Below are positions 10,518 through 20,531 of a stretch of 64,000 nucleotides of DNA, in pieces. Location of the stretch: contig NZ_CP040297.1 in the NCBI RefSeq assembly GCF_013393945.1, positions 2,000,804 to 2,064,803 of the forward strand, given 5' to 3'. The number at the start of each line of letters is the position of its first letter. Position 1 is the stretch's first letter. This DNA comes from Nostoc sp. TCL26-01 (lineage in GTDB: Bacteria; Cyanobacteriota; Cyanobacteriia; Cyanobacteriales; Nostocaceae). The translations under genes and the position numbers were made by a program. The notes below the pieces were generated by a model. That model saw only the letters and a program-made list of their open reading frames with translations, ran no database searches and had not been told where the DNA came from.

Positions 10518-10745
10518 CTACTTTTCTTCTTGAGGCTGTTGACTTGCTGCCCGTTTCCGTTCTCCTTCTACTGTTAATAGTTGGGCTAGGCGATGACGGG
10601 CGTGACGGAATAGGTGAGGTTTTTCTAATTGTCTAGTGGCTTTTTGCAAGCGCAACTGAAACAGTTGTTTTTTGACAGCAACTATTTCCTCAACTAGTTT
10701 CTCGTCAGTTAGTTCTCTTGCTTCTGAAATTTTGGGAAGAGGCAT
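10518..10745 (-). CDS. rpmC: 50S ribosomal protein L29
   Basis: L29 sits at the peptide exit tunnel. The 75-residue protein has the helical core LFQLRLQKATRQLEKPHLFR and a short glutamine/glutamate-rich C-terminus. It is 3 bp after rplP. Confidence 0.96.
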   Translation of the reverse strand: MPLPKISEARELTDEKLVEEIVAVKKQLFQLRLQKATRQLEKPHLFRHARHRLAQLLTVEGERKRAASQQPQEEK

Positions 10746-10748
10746 AAT

Positions 10749-11174
10749 CTACTCTTGCTCCTCTACTTGAGAACGTACAACAAACTTGGTTTTGATCGGC
10801 AGCTTGAATGCTGCAAGACGCATCGCTTCTCGCGCAATTTCTTCGGTTACACCAGCGATTTCAAATAAAATCCGGCCTGGCTTAACCACAGCTACCCAAA
10901 ACTCTGGGGAACCTTTACCAGAACCCATCCGAGTTTCTGCTGGGCGCATGGTGACTGGCTTATCTGGGAAAATCCGAATCCAGATTTTGCCACCCCGGCG
11001 GATATAACGAGTCATAGCCCGACGGGAAGCCTCGATTTGGCGGGAGGTAATCCAAGCTGGCTCTTGGGCTTGGAGGGCAAAATCTCCAAAGTTGAGGGTG
11101 CTGCCACGATGGGCGAGTCCACCCATCCGTCCGCGTTGTTGTTTGCGGAATTTAGTTCTTCTAGGACTTAACAT
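10749..11174 (-). CDS. rplP: 50S ribosomal protein L16
   Basis: L16 organises the A-site region of the large subunit. The 141-residue protein begins [19 protein letters not shown] and carries [20 protein letters not shown] and [19 protein letters not shown], as expected. An STRR of GGTAATT units fills part of the 81-bp spacer to rpsC. Confidence 0.98.
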   Translation of the reverse strand: MLSPRRTKFRKQQRGRMGGLAHRGSTLNFGDFALQAQEPAWITSRQIEASRRAMTRYIRRGGKIWIRIFPDKPVTMRPAETRMGSGKGSPEFWVAVVKPGRILFEIAGVTEEIAREAMRLAAFKLPIKTKFVVRSQVEEQE

Positions 11175-11177
11175 GGT

Positions 11178-11222
11178 TTGTCATTGGTAATTGGTAATTG
11201 GTAATTGGTAATTGGTAATTAG
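11178..11222. repeat. STRR between rpsC and rplP
   Basis: GGTAATT is repeated about six times in a row directly upstream of rplP (minus strand). Confidence 0.9.
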
Positions 11223-11255
11223 TGTTTTTTCCTATTACCCATTACCCATGAGCTA

Positions 11256-12011
11256 TTACCCTTCATTAGAACGGTCTTCAAACTGCTGACGGCGGCGTTG
11301 TTGTTGACGACGACGTGGTTCACGTTCACGTCCTGTAGGTTGGGGTGTAGCCACTTCCTGTCCAGGAATGATTTCTCCTTTGAATACCCAAACTTTAATC
11401 CCCAGAATGCCGTAAACGGTTTTGGCTGTGCAGTAAGAGTAGTCAATGTCAGCTCGTAAGGTGTGTAGAGGTACTCTACCTTCTCTTGTCCACTCTGTCC
11501 GGGCAATTTCTGCACCGTTGAGGCGACCGCTAACTTGGATTTTGATACCTTGGATACCAGCTTTTTGGGCGCGTTGAATTGCTTGTCGGACAACTCGCCG
11601 GAAAGAAACCCGGCGTTCTAATTGTTGAGCAATATACTCAGCAATTAAGTAGGCATCAGCATCAACTCGTTGCACTTCAACTACGTTGATGCGGATTTGG
11701 CGAGTCCCACCCAAAAGCGTTTGTAGTCCTGTACGTAAGGCTTCAATACCTTGTCCACCCCGACCGACAACGACACCAGGGCGAGCCGTGCGGACTTCTA
11801 GATCGATTTGGTCTGCTTTACGCTCAATGCGGACTTCGGAAATACCTGCGTTATTTTGCGCGAGTCTACCCAGTTTTTGTTCTATATATTGACGAAGTTT
11901 GTGATCTTCTTGTAGTAGTTCTGGATAGCGGCTAGGTTCGGCAAACCAACGCGATTGATGTTCTTGTGTAATTCCCAGGCGAAAGCCTACTGGGTGAATT
12001 TTCTGTCCCAC
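11256..12011 (-). CDS. rpsC: 30S ribosomal protein S3
   Basis: S3 lines the mRNA entry channel. The 251-residue protein begins [14 protein letters not shown], has the KH-domain GXXG-type segment [16 protein letters not shown], and ends in an arginine/glutamine-rich tail ([17 protein letters not shown]) that is longer than in E. coli but common in cyanobacteria. It follows rplV by 49 bp. Confidence 0.97.
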   Translation of the reverse strand: MGQKIHPVGFRLGITQEHQSRWFAEPSRYPELLQEDHKLRQYIEQKLGRLAQNNAGISEVRIERKADQIDLEVRTARPGVVVGRGGQGIEALRTGLQTLLGGTRQIRINVVEVQRVDADAYLIAEYIAQQLERRVSFRRVVRQAIQRAQKAGIQGIKIQVSGRLNGAEIARTEWTREGRVPLHTLRADIDYSYCTAKTVYGILGIKVWVFKGEIIPGQEVATPQPTGREREPRRRQQQRRRQQFEDRSNEG

Positions 12012-12060
12012 AAATGCTGCCTCTAAAATTTCTTACTTTACGTAATTTTTTGTCTAGGAC

Positions 12061-12420
12061 TTATTTAGCGTCGGCACTAGCAGCCACAGCCAAGGTGATA
12101 TGACACGTTGGTTTGCGAATTTGGTAGGCTCTACCTTGCGCTCTGGGTTGGAACCGTTTGAGGACGGGACCTTGATCAGCAAAGGCTTGAGTAATCACTA
12201 ATTCAGTCCGATCTAAACCCGCGTTATGCTCGGCGTTAGCCGCAGCACTGCGGAGTAAAGTTAAAACTGGTTCAGTGGATCGATAGGGCATAAATTCCAA
12301 GATTATGAGCGCTTCACGGTAGGAACGCCCCCGGATTTGGTCAAGTACACGACGCACTTTAAAGGGAGACATCCGGATAAACCGAGCGATCGCTTTTACT
12401 TCTTTAGTGTCAGTAGCCAT
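12061..12420 (-). CDS. rplV: 50S ribosomal protein L22
   Basis: L22 has a beta-hairpin lining the exit tunnel, where macrolide resistance can arise. The 119-residue protein has [20 protein letters not shown] near the N-terminus and [20 protein letters not shown] at the C-terminus. The 84-bp spacer to rpsS is mostly a GTCAATAGTCATTAGT tandem repeat. Confidence 0.97.
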   Translation of the reverse strand: MATDTKEVKAIARFIRMSPFKVRRVLDQIRGRSYREALIILEFMPYRSTEPVLTLLRSAAANAEHNAGLDRTELVITQAFADQGPVLKRFQPRAQGRAYQIRKPTCHITLAVAASADAK

Positions 12421-12431
12421 AATTTTCTCCT

Positions 12432-12504
12432 TTAGTCAATAGTCAATAGTCATTAGTCATTAGTTGTTACTTGAGACTGTTGACTCTTGACTTTGGACTG
12501 TTGA
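12432..12504. repeat. STRR between rpsS and rplV
   Basis: AGTCAATAGTCATTAGTCA units, then GACTGTTGACTCTTGACTTT, occupy the spacer. Confidence 0.85.
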
Positions 12505-12783
12505 CTATCTACCTGCTTTCTTATCAGATTTGCCATGGCCTCTGTAGGTGCGCGTAGGAGCAAATTCTCCCAGCTTATGTCCTACCATTTGGTCGCTGAC
12601 AAAAACTGGCACGTGTTGTCTGCCGTTGTGAACGGCAATAGTATGACCCACCATTTGAGGCAAAATTGTCGAAGCTCGTGACCAAGTTTTAATCACTTGC
12701 TTCTCGTTTCTTTCGTTTAACTTTTCAATTTTGCTGAGTAAATGATCGGCTACAAAAGGACCTTTTTTTAGAGAACGACCCAT
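12505..12783 (-). CDS. rpsS: 30S ribosomal protein S19
   Basis: S19 is a head protein of the small subunit that pairs with S13. The 92-residue protein begins [19 protein letters not shown] and contains [20 protein letters not shown]. It lies 103 bp after rplB across a repetitive spacer. Confidence 0.98.
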   Translation of the reverse strand: MGRSLKKGPFVADHLLSKIEKLNERNEKQVIKTWSRASTILPQMVGHTIAVHNGRQHVPVFVSDQMVGHKLGEFAPTRTYRGHGKSDKKAGR

Positions 12784-12886
12784 AATTCAGAAAGTTTTGA
12801 GTTTACATTTTGAGTTGAAGTTGGGAGTTTCGAGCTTTAAGTTTAGTCATGCTACTCATTACTCATCACTCATCACTCATCACTAA

Positions 12887-13750
12887 TTAAGACTCCCGTC
12901 CACCACGTCCACGTTTAGAAGATTTACGACGACGGCGCACAATTAACCTGCTGCTAGCTTTCTTGGGTTTGCGTGTTTTCGCACCCAAAGTTGGTTTACC
13001 CCAAGGTGTGACAGGCCCGGATCTCCCAATGGGCGCTCTACCCTCACCACCACCGTGGGGATGGTCTACTGGGTTCATGACGCTACCTCTAACTTTGGGG
13101 CGGCGACCTTTCCAGCGATTTCTACCGGCTTTACCTGCACTCAAGTTTCTGAATTCAGTGTTGCCGACTTGACCGATGGTGGCGTAGCATTCCCGGCGGA
13201 TCATCCGCACTTCTCCGGAAGGTAACTTCAGGGTGACGTAATTACCTTCTTTGGCGACAACTTGGGCGGTTGCACCAGCAGCCCGCACAATTTGACCGCC
13301 TTTACCAGCAGTTAATTCTACGTTGTGGACGCTTGTACCCAAGGGAATATTTGCTAGGGGCAAGGCATTACCATCTTCAATGGGCGATTCTGGTCCAGCC
13401 AGAATCTTGGCTCCTACCTTGATGCCATTGGGATGGAGGATGTACCGTTTTTCCCCATCTTCATAGGTCAGTAAGGCAATCCGCGCATTGCGGTTCGGAT
13501 CGTATTCTATGGCAGTGACTACTGCGGGAATACTGCGTTTATCTCTTTTAAAGTCAATAATCCGATACAGTCGCTTATGACCACCACCACGACGGCGGCT
13601 GGTGATTCTACCTTGGTTGTTGCGACCTTTGGCCCTGTGTTTGTATACCGTCAGTGACTTTTCTGGCTCGGTTTTGGTAATTTCTGCGAAGTCAGAAATG
13701 GTAACCTGGCGAGTACTGGGGGTATAAGGGCGATAAGAACGAGTACCCAT
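12887..13750 (-). CDS. rplB: 50S ribosomal protein L2
   Basis: L2 is required for subunit association and peptidyl transfer. The 287-residue protein begins [20 protein letters not shown], has [16 protein letters not shown] and the conserved C-terminal [20 protein letters not shown], which includes the essential histidine. It is 6 bp from rplW. Confidence 0.98.
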   Translation of the reverse strand: MGTRSYRPYTPSTRQVTISDFAEITKTEPEKSLTVYKHRAKGRNNQGRITSRRRGGGHKRLYRIIDFKRDKRSIPAVVTAIEYDPNRNARIALLTYEDGEKRYILHPNGIKVGAKILAGPESPIEDGNALPLANIPLGTSVHNVELTAGKGGQIVRAAGATAQVVAKEGNYVTLKLPSGEVRMIRRECYATIGQVGNTEFRNLSAGKAGRNRWKGRRPKVRGSVMNPVDHPHGGGEGRAPIGRSGPVTPWGKPTLGAKTRKPKKASSRLIVRRRRKSSKRGRGGRES

Positions 13751-13756
13751 GATATT

Positions 13757-14071
13757 TTATACCTCTGGGAATAGGACTTGTCTGACTTTCTCTACATCCC
13801 CAGGGGCGATGGTGACGATCGCTTTTTTATATTGGGGCTTAAAGCCAATGAATTTACCGACACGCTTTTTGCGACGTGGTGGTAAGGCTGTATTGACTTT
13901 GACAACTTTCACCTGAAATAAGTCTTCAATGGCCGCTTTAATTTGCGGTTTGCTAGACTTGGGAGTGACTTCAAATGTGTATTTGTTTTGCTCCATCAGG
14001 ATTGTCGCTTTTTCTGTCAAGATGGGGCGACGGATTAAATCGGGCAGGTTGCGGGGGTCAAACCTAGTCAC
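13757..14071 (-). CDS. rplW: 50S ribosomal protein L23
   Basis: L23 is the docking site for trigger factor and SRP at the tunnel exit. The 104-residue protein has [20 protein letters not shown] and [19 protein letters not shown]. Its start overlaps the end of rplD by 8 bp, implying translational coupling. Confidence 0.97.
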   Translation of the reverse strand: MTRFDPRNLPDLIRRPILTEKATILMEQNKYTFEVTPKSSKPQIKAAIEDLFQVKVVKVNTALPPRRKKRVGKFIGFKPQYKKAIVTIAPGDVEKVRQVLFPEV

Positions 14072-14696
14072 TGTAGACCTCCTGAATTTTTTCTAGGGCT
14101 GATGTGGTGACGATAATTTTGTCAGCGTGGAGCAAATCGTAAACGTTGAGTTGGTCAGCCGCAATCAGTTTGAGTTTCTCGATGTTACGGGCTGATAAAT
14201 ACACGTTTTCGGGAAACTCTGCCAAAATTAACAGCGCTTTACTTTCTGGTTCAACGCCCCAACGAGTCATGGCTGCAACTAAGTCTTTAGTTTTGGGACG
14301 GGCTAGCTCGTTGGTAAATTCTTCTACCACAATTAAGTCGTCTATCCGGCTGACAAATGCTGTCCGCAGTGCTAAACGTCTTTCTTTGCGGTTCAGTTTT
14401 AAATTAAAATCTCTGGGTTTGGGGCCAAAGATCACACCACCACCACGCCATAGGGGTGAACGAATGGAACCCGCACGGGCGCGACCAGTACCTTTTTGTC
14501 TCCAAGGTTTACGTCCACCACCTCTCACTTCTGAACGAGTTTTGGTGCTGGCAGTTCCTTGACGAGCGTTTGTCTGCTGTCTAACTAGGGCGCGGTGTAC
14601 AATATGCGCCGCCGTTTCTTCTCTGGCAACTTTCAACTCGAACTGCTTTTGTCCGACTTGCTCTCCTTGCCAATTTTTTACTACACTCTCAACCAT
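14064..14696 (-). CDS. rplD: 50S ribosomal protein L4
   Basis: L4 reaches into the exit tunnel. The 210-residue protein has the conserved loop [20 protein letters not shown] followed by [17 protein letters not shown]. In E. coli L4 also represses its own operon; whether it does so here is not visible. The 77-bp gap to rplC holds GTTGTCAGTTGT-type repeats. Confidence 0.97.
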   Translation of the reverse strand: MVESVVKNWQGEQVGQKQFELKVAREETAAHIVHRALVRQQTNARQGTASTKTRSEVRGGGRKPWRQKGTGRARAGSIRSPLWRGGGVIFGPKPRDFNLKLNRKERRLALRTAFVSRIDDLIVVEEFTNELARPKTKDLVAAMTRWGVEPESKALLILAEFPENVYLSARNIEKLKLIAADQLNVYDLLHADKIIVTTSALEKIQEVYSD

Positions 14697-14773
14697 TTTT
14701 TTGTCCTTTGTCAGTTGTTAGTTGTCGGTTGTCATTTGTCAGTAACACTGGAGTATTAACTGGTGACTTTTGA

Positions 14774-15409
14774 CTACTTTCCAACTTTTTTGGCAGGTAC
14801 AATACTGAGTAATGCCCCTGGTTTACCAGGAACAGCTCCTTTAATTAGTAATAAGTTACGTTCCGCATCGACACGGACTACGGTTAATTTGCGAATGGTG
14901 ACACGAGTACCACCCAAACGCCCTGCCATCCGCTTACCTGGATAGACACGACCTGGTGTTGTCCCTGCACCGATGGAACCGGGCGCTCTATGGTTTTTGG
15001 AACCATGTGACATCGGCCCACGTCCGAAGTTGTTGCGTTTTTGGTTACCTGCAAAGCCACGACCGATACTTGTACCGACTACGTCTACCAGTTCACCTGC
15101 ACTAAAAATATCTACTTTAATCTCTTGACCGAGAGTGTAATCGCCAGAACTAGCTGTGCGATACTCTTGCAAATGCTTCAGTGGGGGCGCTGATGATTTG
15201 GCTAAGTGACCAAGTGAGGGCTTGTTGAGCGCTTTTGGTTTGACTGTGCCATAACCAACTTGGATGGCGGCGTAACCGTCGGTTTGCTTTGTTTTGACTT
15301 GTGTAACAACGCATGGCCCTATTTGGACGACTGTGACAGGAATGGCGACTCCTGCTTCATCGAAGACTTGGGTCATGCCCAGCTTGGTGCCGAGAATGCC
15401 TACAGACAC
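14774..15409 (-). CDS. rplC: 50S ribosomal protein L3, first gene of the cluster
   Basis: L3 is an early-assembly large-subunit protein near the peptidyl-transferase centre. The 211-residue protein begins [20 protein letters not shown] and contains [20 protein letters not shown] and [12 protein letters not shown]. It is the most 5' gene of the minus-strand cluster; rpsJ, which leads the S10 operon in E. coli, is not upstream. Confidence 0.98.
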   Translation of the reverse strand: MSVGILGTKLGMTQVFDEAGVAIPVTVVQIGPCVVTQVKTKQTDGYAAIQVGYGTVKPKALNKPSLGHLAKSSAPPLKHLQEYRTASSGDYTLGQEIKVDIFSAGELVDVVGTSIGRGFAGNQKRNNFGRGPMSHGSKNHRAPGSIGAGTTPGRVYPGKRMAGRLGGTRVTIRKLTVVRVDAERNLLLIKGAVPGKPGALLSIVPAKKVGK

Positions 15410-16306
15410 AATAACTGGCTCTCCTTTCTACTTGCTGACCTGGAAATGGGCTTTTGTGACACACTGCGTAATTCCGGTGAAGTACGGACGAAACCTGGAA
15501 TCTGCAAGCGGAAATAGCCACTCACAGATATACCGGACACAACAGGCGGTGTCTTTACTGTTTTGTGAATCTATTTAGTTGGACTCACTTAGTCACCAGA
15601 ACAGCTATAAGTACCTTCTGTTGAAGGAATAACTTTTGCTGTTAAGGCAATGCTTTAGAGCTTTGCGCTTTGTGCAACGTCGCTTCGTCCAAGCGATCGC
15701 TTAGGCACTTTCTGGTAGCAATAACGCTAACGGGTATCCCGATTCTGGGTTACTGCCATATTGTAGTGGACTTAAGCAGCTCTTGCTACTCAGTATCCTG
15801 TAACCGAGGCTAGTTCAATGCTATTAAACCAACATCACTGCTCAGTTTCTACTTCACTCTACAAGTCAAACCGATTGTTCTCAGGCTTGAATTGCTTTTT
15901 CACGACTATAGGAGTGATTATAGCCACGGGATGATGGACTCTTGTTTTGTCCATCAACACTTGTTTGACCAAAAAGCTTTTCTAGTTTAGCAGTGTTTGC
16001 ACAGTTTCAGTTAAATTAATTTCTTGCTAGAAATTAGTTTGTCAGTTCTTGAGGCTGACACCAACTGAGGTGCTGGTCTATATGCTAATCAGCTATTTTG
16101 GTCACAATCTAAAATTATAAACCATCTAGTAGTAGCTGTCTATAATATCTAGAGAATAATTTTGGGCTTTTGTGATAGATGCTGAATTTGGCACGATTGA
16201 GTAGAGTTTATCTCAAGCATAAGTATCTTGAGCTAACTTAATCTATCACTCCAGGGTCAATAATAGAGATATCGAAGTGGGATAGGACAAAAATCCAAAA
16301 AAATCT
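15410..16306. promoter_or_regulatory. Long divergent spacer between rplC and ndhN
   Basis: This 897-bp stretch separates the ribosomal cluster from ndhN and must hold promoters for both. ORFs on the plus strand at 15260-15578 overlap rplC and match no family, so I treat the span as non-coding. A perfect 7-bp hairpin (GATGGAC/GTCCATC, 15933-15955) lies about 525 bp upstream of rplC. The length is compatible with a long 5' leader RNA controlling ribosomal protein synthesis, but nothing here proves one. Confidence 0.45.
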
Positions 16307-16795
16307 ATGGCACTAATTACCACTGGTAACGGGTTGATTCGCGATCTAGAGAAATTTGGATCTTTAGGCGTTTTTGTACCTCTGGAAGGGGGTTTTGAAG
16401 GTCGATATCGGCGGCGGTTGCGGGCGGCTGGTTATACAACTGTGCAATTCACTGCTAGAGGACTAGGCGATGTTGCGGCTTATCTCACAGGAGTTCATGG
16501 TGTAAGACCTCCCCATTTGGGTAAAAAAAGTACTGGTAGTGGCGCAGCTGTGGGTGAAGTGTATTATTTACCCCCAATTGTTAGCTATCAGCTAGCACAA
16601 TTACCACCCAAGTCTAAAGGGTTGGTGTTGTGGATTATTGAAGGACATATCTTGTCTGATCAAGAAGTTGAGTTTTTGACCAACTTACCTAGCTTAGAAC
16701 CAAAAGTGAAAGTAGTAGTGGAAAGAGGCGGCGATCGCACTTTCCGTTGGCAACCGCTTACAGCTACTCTCTCGGCTACATATCAGGCTGTGTAG
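16307..16795 (+). CDS. ndhN: NAD(P)H-quinone oxidoreductase subunit N
   Basis: NdhN is a peripheral subunit found only in cyanobacterial and chloroplast NDH-1, which works in respiration and cyclic electron flow at the thylakoid. The 162-residue protein begins MALITTGNGLIRDLEKFGSL and has GGFEGRYRRRLRAAGY and PPIVSYQLAQLPPKSKGLVL, characteristic of the family. It stands alone, divergent from the ribosomal cluster. STRR-like GACTGGGGA/CAGCACTCA sequence follows. Confidence 0.95.
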   Translation: MALITTGNGLIRDLEKFGSLGVFVPLEGGFEGRYRRRLRAAGYTTVQFTARGLGDVAAYLTGVHGVRPPHLGKKSTGSGAAVGEVYYLPPIVSYQLAQLPPKSKGLVLWIIEGHILSDQEVEFLTNLPSLEPKVKVVVERGGDRTFRWQPLTATLSATYQAV

Positions 16796-16940
16796 TTTGG
16801 GGACTTGGGACTGGGGAGAGAAGAAAAATCACAACTCAGCACTCAGCACTCATGACTCATTACTCAATTTTAGGCGATCGCTTTGGCGAAATTTTTAGCA
16901 AGGGGCGATCGTCTAATTTTTTGATTGAATACGCCAAAAG

Positions 16941-17414
16941 TTAGTTTGGTAATTCGATGAGCATTTCCATCGTACTGAGTCGGAAACCACAAGCTGTAAA
17001 TAATTTACGGGCGGCTTCGTTAGCAGCAGCCGTATCTAAACGAATTTGCTGAACTCCTATGTCTTCAAAGCGAGTGATTGTCATTTCTACTATTTGCTTG
17101 GCAATTCCTTGTTGACGATATTCCGGTTCAACCCAAATATCGTGGATAAATCCAAATTCTTTTGTCCGATAAATGGGTATTTCTTGCTCGACTGTCGCCG
17201 CGACAAAAGCTACTAGTTGTCCTTGATTGTCAGCGACTAGAAATACACTGCGTTCTTGATTTGCTAATCTTGTTAACCAATTTTCATAACGTTTCTCTGG
17301 ATGAGTGAGAAAACCATACTTGGCAGCATCCCAAGATTCATGTAATGCACAAATTTTAGCAACCATTGGTAATACTGCGGGGACATCAGCTGGTGTAGCA
17401 GAACGAATCAGCAT
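16941..17414 (-). CDS. GNAT-family N-acetyltransferase
   Basis: The 157-residue protein is a single GNAT domain that would transfer an acetyl group from acetyl-CoA to an unknown amine. It begins MLIRSATPADVPAVLPMVA, and the acetyl-CoA-binding motif A reads VEPEYRQQGIAKQIVE (about residues 95-110), followed by IRLDTAAANEAARKLFTACG. The substrate cannot be predicted. It converges on ndhN and is preceded by about 160 bp of non-coding DNA. Confidence 0.85.
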   Translation of the reverse strand: MLIRSATPADVPAVLPMVAKICALHESWDAAKYGFLTHPEKRYENWLTRLANQERSVFLVADNQGQLVAFVAATVEQEIPIYRTKEFGFIHDIWVEPEYRQQGIAKQIVEMTITRFEDIGVQQIRLDTAAANEAARKLFTACGFRLSTMEMLIELPN

Positions 17415-17575
17415 AAGTTCTGGAAACGCAAGGAAAAGCTAGAGTAGACATCTGTAATTGGGAATTGCTATAAGTAATCAGACAGAATTAATTACACAAG
17501 TTATTTCCTGTAACCTGTAACCTGTTCCCTATCTCTACATAAGAATTTAATTATGTCCAACTACTTATTTACTTT

Positions 17576-18034
17576 TCAAAAGCTGACTGGGTAGATTAAG
17601 TCAAATTCTCGGTAAAGAGTAATACGACAGGAATCAACAGGATCTTCTAGGACTGCATAATTTGAGCCGCCTGTAATTTTTGTGACTGGACGCTTTAAGG
17701 GTTTCTCAAACTGATGCCATTCGCGGTTACTCCAGCCGAAAATTATGGCATCGATGTCGTTTTGGAGTTCGGAAGCGATAAGTAAAAGTTCTAATTTATC
17801 TTGAATACTACCAATGAGAAAAAATCTCAGAGAGATTGACTGGGTAATTGCTGGTCTGGGTTCGTTGGCTGCTACAGTATTACAGTCGCCAAATTGGACA
17901 TCATAAGGCAGTAGTTGGAGATTTCCTTGCTGTTTAAGGGTGGCTTCGATGTCTTTTAAGCGTTGGTCGAGATGAGGTAGTAACCCTAGTTTGACATCGG
18001 TTAACAACTGGCGAATGTTAGAAGTCTGAGTCAT
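17576..18034 (-). CDS. Hypothetical protein, 152 residues
   Basis: I do not recognise the family. The protein is soluble, with a charged helical N-terminus (residues 1-35) followed by a mixed segment SISLRFFLIGSIQDKLELLL and aromatic C-terminal REFDLIYPVSF. No signal peptide, membrane segment or catalytic motif is evident. It lies about 80 bp upstream (in transcription) of the ABC-2 permease on the same strand and may be cotranscribed. The ORF is long and free of competing frames, so it is probably real. Confidence 0.7.
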   Translation of the reverse strand: MTQTSNIRQLLTDVKLGLLPHLDQRLKDIEATLKQQGNLQLLPYDVQFGDCNTVAANEPRPAITQSISLRFFLIGSIQDKLELLLIASELQNDIDAIIFGWSNREWHQFEKPLKRPVTKITGGSNYAVLEDPVDSCRITLYREFDLIYPVSF

Positions 18035-18117
18035 TGTTGGTTTTTATCCACTTACCCAGTCAGATTAACGTTTTGTGGGACGAGGAAGAGAGAAACTTTG
18101 AAAATCTTTGTTTGTTG

Positions 18118-18945
18118 CTAGTCTTGTTGGTGGGCAAATTTATCGCTACCCCATAAAGAAAGGGCGATCGCTACAATTAACAATATAGGTATGCTATACC
18201 AAGGAAATTGAGATAAGGGTAAATGTGCGACAGCACGTAAGCCTATACTGGTGTAAGTTAGTGGCAATAAGTAAACTACGACTTTGAATACTGGTGGTAG
18301 TGTACTGGGGTCAAAGAATGTCGCGCCTAAAAAGGACATAGGGATAATCACAAAGTTATTGTACAGTCCCACTGATTCGAGCGATCGCACTGATAACCCA
18401 ACAATTACACCTAATCCGGCAAATACTGCACAGTTTAATACTAGTAAAAGTAAAAACAAGGGATGAAGAAAGTGCCAATTGCCTGTTAATAGTAGGGCTA
18501 CTAAAATTACTGAACCTGAAGTCATTAACCCTCTGACAACTCCCGCCAGCATTTTCCCAATGTGCAGCGCTAAAGGATGTATGGGTGTGAGTAATAATTC
18601 TTCAAAGGTTTTGCTAAATAATCTATCTCCACAAATGGAGAATGTCGTCCCACCAAAGCTAATGGTCATGGATGATAATGCTACCATACCCGGTAGGATA
18701 AATTCTAAATAGTTATCGTAATTCCCACTGATAGCAGAACCAGGTCTAATTGAGTTACCCAAACCTAGACCGAAAGCCAATATATATATCAGTGGAGATA
18801 TTAATCCAGAAGCAGCTACTTGGGCTACTCGCACCCGTAAATCTAACCAATCTCCCCAAAAAATAGTGAGGCTATCTGTTAAGAGAATTGGTAGTTGTGA
18901 AGTTTTAAACTTTTTACTCCAGATGAAAATTTGTTGAGATGTCAC
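18118..18945 (-). CDS. ABC-2 type transporter permease
   Basis: The 275-residue protein has six predicted hydrophobic segments and the ABC-2 membrane fold of efflux permeases (NodJ/DrrB type), with ILPGMVALSSMTISFGGTTF in the first half and LPLTYTSIGLRAVAHLPL near the end. It would pair with an ATP-binding subunit to export a lipid, drug or polysaccharide. No ATPase gene is adjacent in this window, so the partner must be elsewhere. The substrate is unknown. Confidence 0.85.
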   Translation of the reverse strand: MTSQQIFIWSKKFKTSQLPILLTDSLTIFWGDWLDLRVRVAQVAASGLISPLIYILAFGLGLGNSIRPGSAISGNYDNYLEFILPGMVALSSMTISFGGTTFSICGDRLFSKTFEELLLTPIHPLALHIGKMLAGVVRGLMTSGSVILVALLLTGNWHFLHPLFLLLLVLNCAVFAGLGVIVGLSVRSLESVGLYNNFVIIPMSFLGATFFDPSTLPPVFKVVVYLLPLTYTSIGLRAVAHLPLSQFPWYSIPILLIVAIALSLWGSDKFAHQQD

Positions 18946-19052
18946 TTTTGTTGAGTCAGGTATGAGAATCGTTGTAAATATTACTTTACATTTTTTGATA
19001 TCTCAATAGGTATGCAGAATAATCATCTCCTATCATCCTCAGGTAAGAAAGC

Positions 19053-19090
19053 AAAACCCCGACTTCAGCGAGGAGTCGGGGTTTTTCATC
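19053..19090 (-). terminator. Rho-independent terminator after the pentapeptide-repeat gene
   Basis: An 11-bp stem (AAACCCCGACT / AGTCGGGGTTT, 19054-19064 with 19074-19084) has T-rich sequence on both sides. It lies about 130 bp beyond the stop of the minus-strand pentapeptide gene. The T runs on both strands would also let it stop plus-strand transcription. Confidence 0.85.
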
Positions 19091-19216
19091 TTTAAACTTT
19101 TTACAAATCAGGTGCTATCTCAATATTTTTTGGGGTGGGTGTTAATACCCAACTTTTGATCACTAAAACTTACCCACCCCATTTGTGTTTCTCAAAGAGA
19201 GCTTAATTAGTTCAGC

Positions 19217-19675
19217 CTAATCCCAGTCAGGGATTTGTTGACCATCTTCGCCACCAATACCAATTGCAGTGTTGTAAATTTCTGCATCGGTGATGTTGAG
19301 ATCCTCCATTGATGCACCATAAACGTTGGAGTCGTATACATGGGCGCGAGTCAAGTTTGCCCCATTCAGATTAGCTTTTTTAAAGTTGACGTTGGTTAGG
19401 TAGGCTGAAGTTAAGTTAGCACGTTTTAAGTTAGCGTCTGTTAAGTCAGCGCCTTCGAGGTTAGCACCAGAGAGGTTAGCCCCAGCCAAATTTGAGCCTC
19501 GTAAATCAGCACCAATTAGATGAGCGCCACTGAGGTTCATGCCTGATAGATTACACCCAATACATTCCCCAGTTGATAATAACCTTTGTAGGTCTTGCGG
19601 ATTCCCAGCTTTCACTGAGTTAGCCAAAAATAGGGGAGTTGCTAAGGCTAGAGCTGCTAATAGCTTGAGTTTCAT
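19217..19675 (-). CDS. Secreted pentapeptide-repeat protein
   Basis: The 152-residue protein starts with a signal peptide ([20 protein letters not shown], cleavage probably near residues 22-23). A run of A(D/N)LXX pentapeptides follows from about residue 40 to 120 ([20 protein letters not shown]), predicted to form a right-handed quadrilateral beta-helix. It would act in the periplasm or thylakoid lumen. Such proteins are numerous in cyanobacteria and mostly have no known function. The short acidic C-terminus [12 protein letters not shown] is outside the repeat. Confidence 0.9.
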   Translation of the reverse strand: MKLKLLAALALATPLFLANSVKAGNPQDLQRLLSTGECIGCNLSGMNLSGAHLIGADLRGSNLAGANLSGANLEGADLTDANLKRANLTSAYLTNVNFKKANLNGANLTRAHVYDSNVYGASMEDLNITDAEIYNTAIGIGGEDGQQIPDWD

Positions 19676-20531
19676 AATTTTTCCCCTTTCTAGTTAATTA
19701 GCGTCCGTTCTTTTCCTCACGATTCTATTATCTCACTAAATTTCTAGAGAATGTTGATTTAAAGCACAAGTTGCTGATAATTTGTGAGGATGTTGAGATA
19801 AATCTAGACGTAAGATGGATTCTGATTTTCTCGCTTTTATATCTAAAGTATTAGGCAAAAATACTCCCCCTAATTTTGATTAATGATCAGGAGTTGTGAA
19901 ACCATCTAAGAGGACGTTGGAAAAGTCTGTTTCTTTGTCATGTTGAATGCAGCGTAGCGGAATGAAACATCACGGTATGTGCCACAAAACCTGGATTCTT
20001 CCTGACGCTCCGCTCCAGTCAGAATGACATTTTTATACCTACTGAAACTTTTCCAACACCCTCTAAAGGTAAGTGATGGATGCGATGAGTGTCACGGAGT
20101 TTTAAACCGTAAAAATACCAGCCTCTAGATTTATGATTCAACCGCAGATATCTCGTAGTCGATTTCTTAATGCTGGGAAATGAAATAAAAGTACATAATA
20201 TTAAGTATTCTTACTTTTGACTGGGGATTTTTGGTTTGTTGTAATAATGGGCAGGCGATCGCTAAGAATATCTGCATTCGAGTTCATGACATCTAAAAAT
20301 AGCATAGAGTTTTCGTCTATGCTCGTAGTTGAGTTGATTGCTCTGCATCATAAATTTTATTTATCGTTTTAAGAAAAAAGAAGATTTGATTTTATTGGGT
20401 AGTCAGTATTAATATCTAATTCATGCGCGGCTAAGGTACCTTACTTGCAAACAAACAACATCAATTTTATTGATGGCAATTCCCTCTGAGTTCTCCTGAC
20501 ATTGGGGCATTTATTACCTTAAGCAACGAAC
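19676..20531. other. Intergenic region with a MITE
   Basis: No gene is supported in this 856-bp gap. It carries one copy of the 154-bp MITE (19910-20063), one HIP1 site near 20256, a small hairpin (CATCAAT/ATTGATG, 20459-20475) and an AAGGTACCTT palindrome at 20433-20442. The last two lie within 100 bp of the CadD-like gene and could be parts of its control region; that is inference. Confidence 0.5.
19910..20063 (-). mobile_element. MITE copy 1 (154 bp, TAA target duplication)
   Basis: This non-coding 154-bp element begins GAGGACGTTGGAAAAG and ends with the near-inverted CTTTTCCAACACCCTC. It is flanked by TAA on both sides (19907-19909 and 20064-20066). Two further copies of exactly the same length occur at 37194 and 62559 in the opposite orientation. 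Within it lies GACTGGAGCGGAGCGTCAGG (on the complementary strand). It has no ORF and needs a transposase in trans. Confidence 0.9.
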
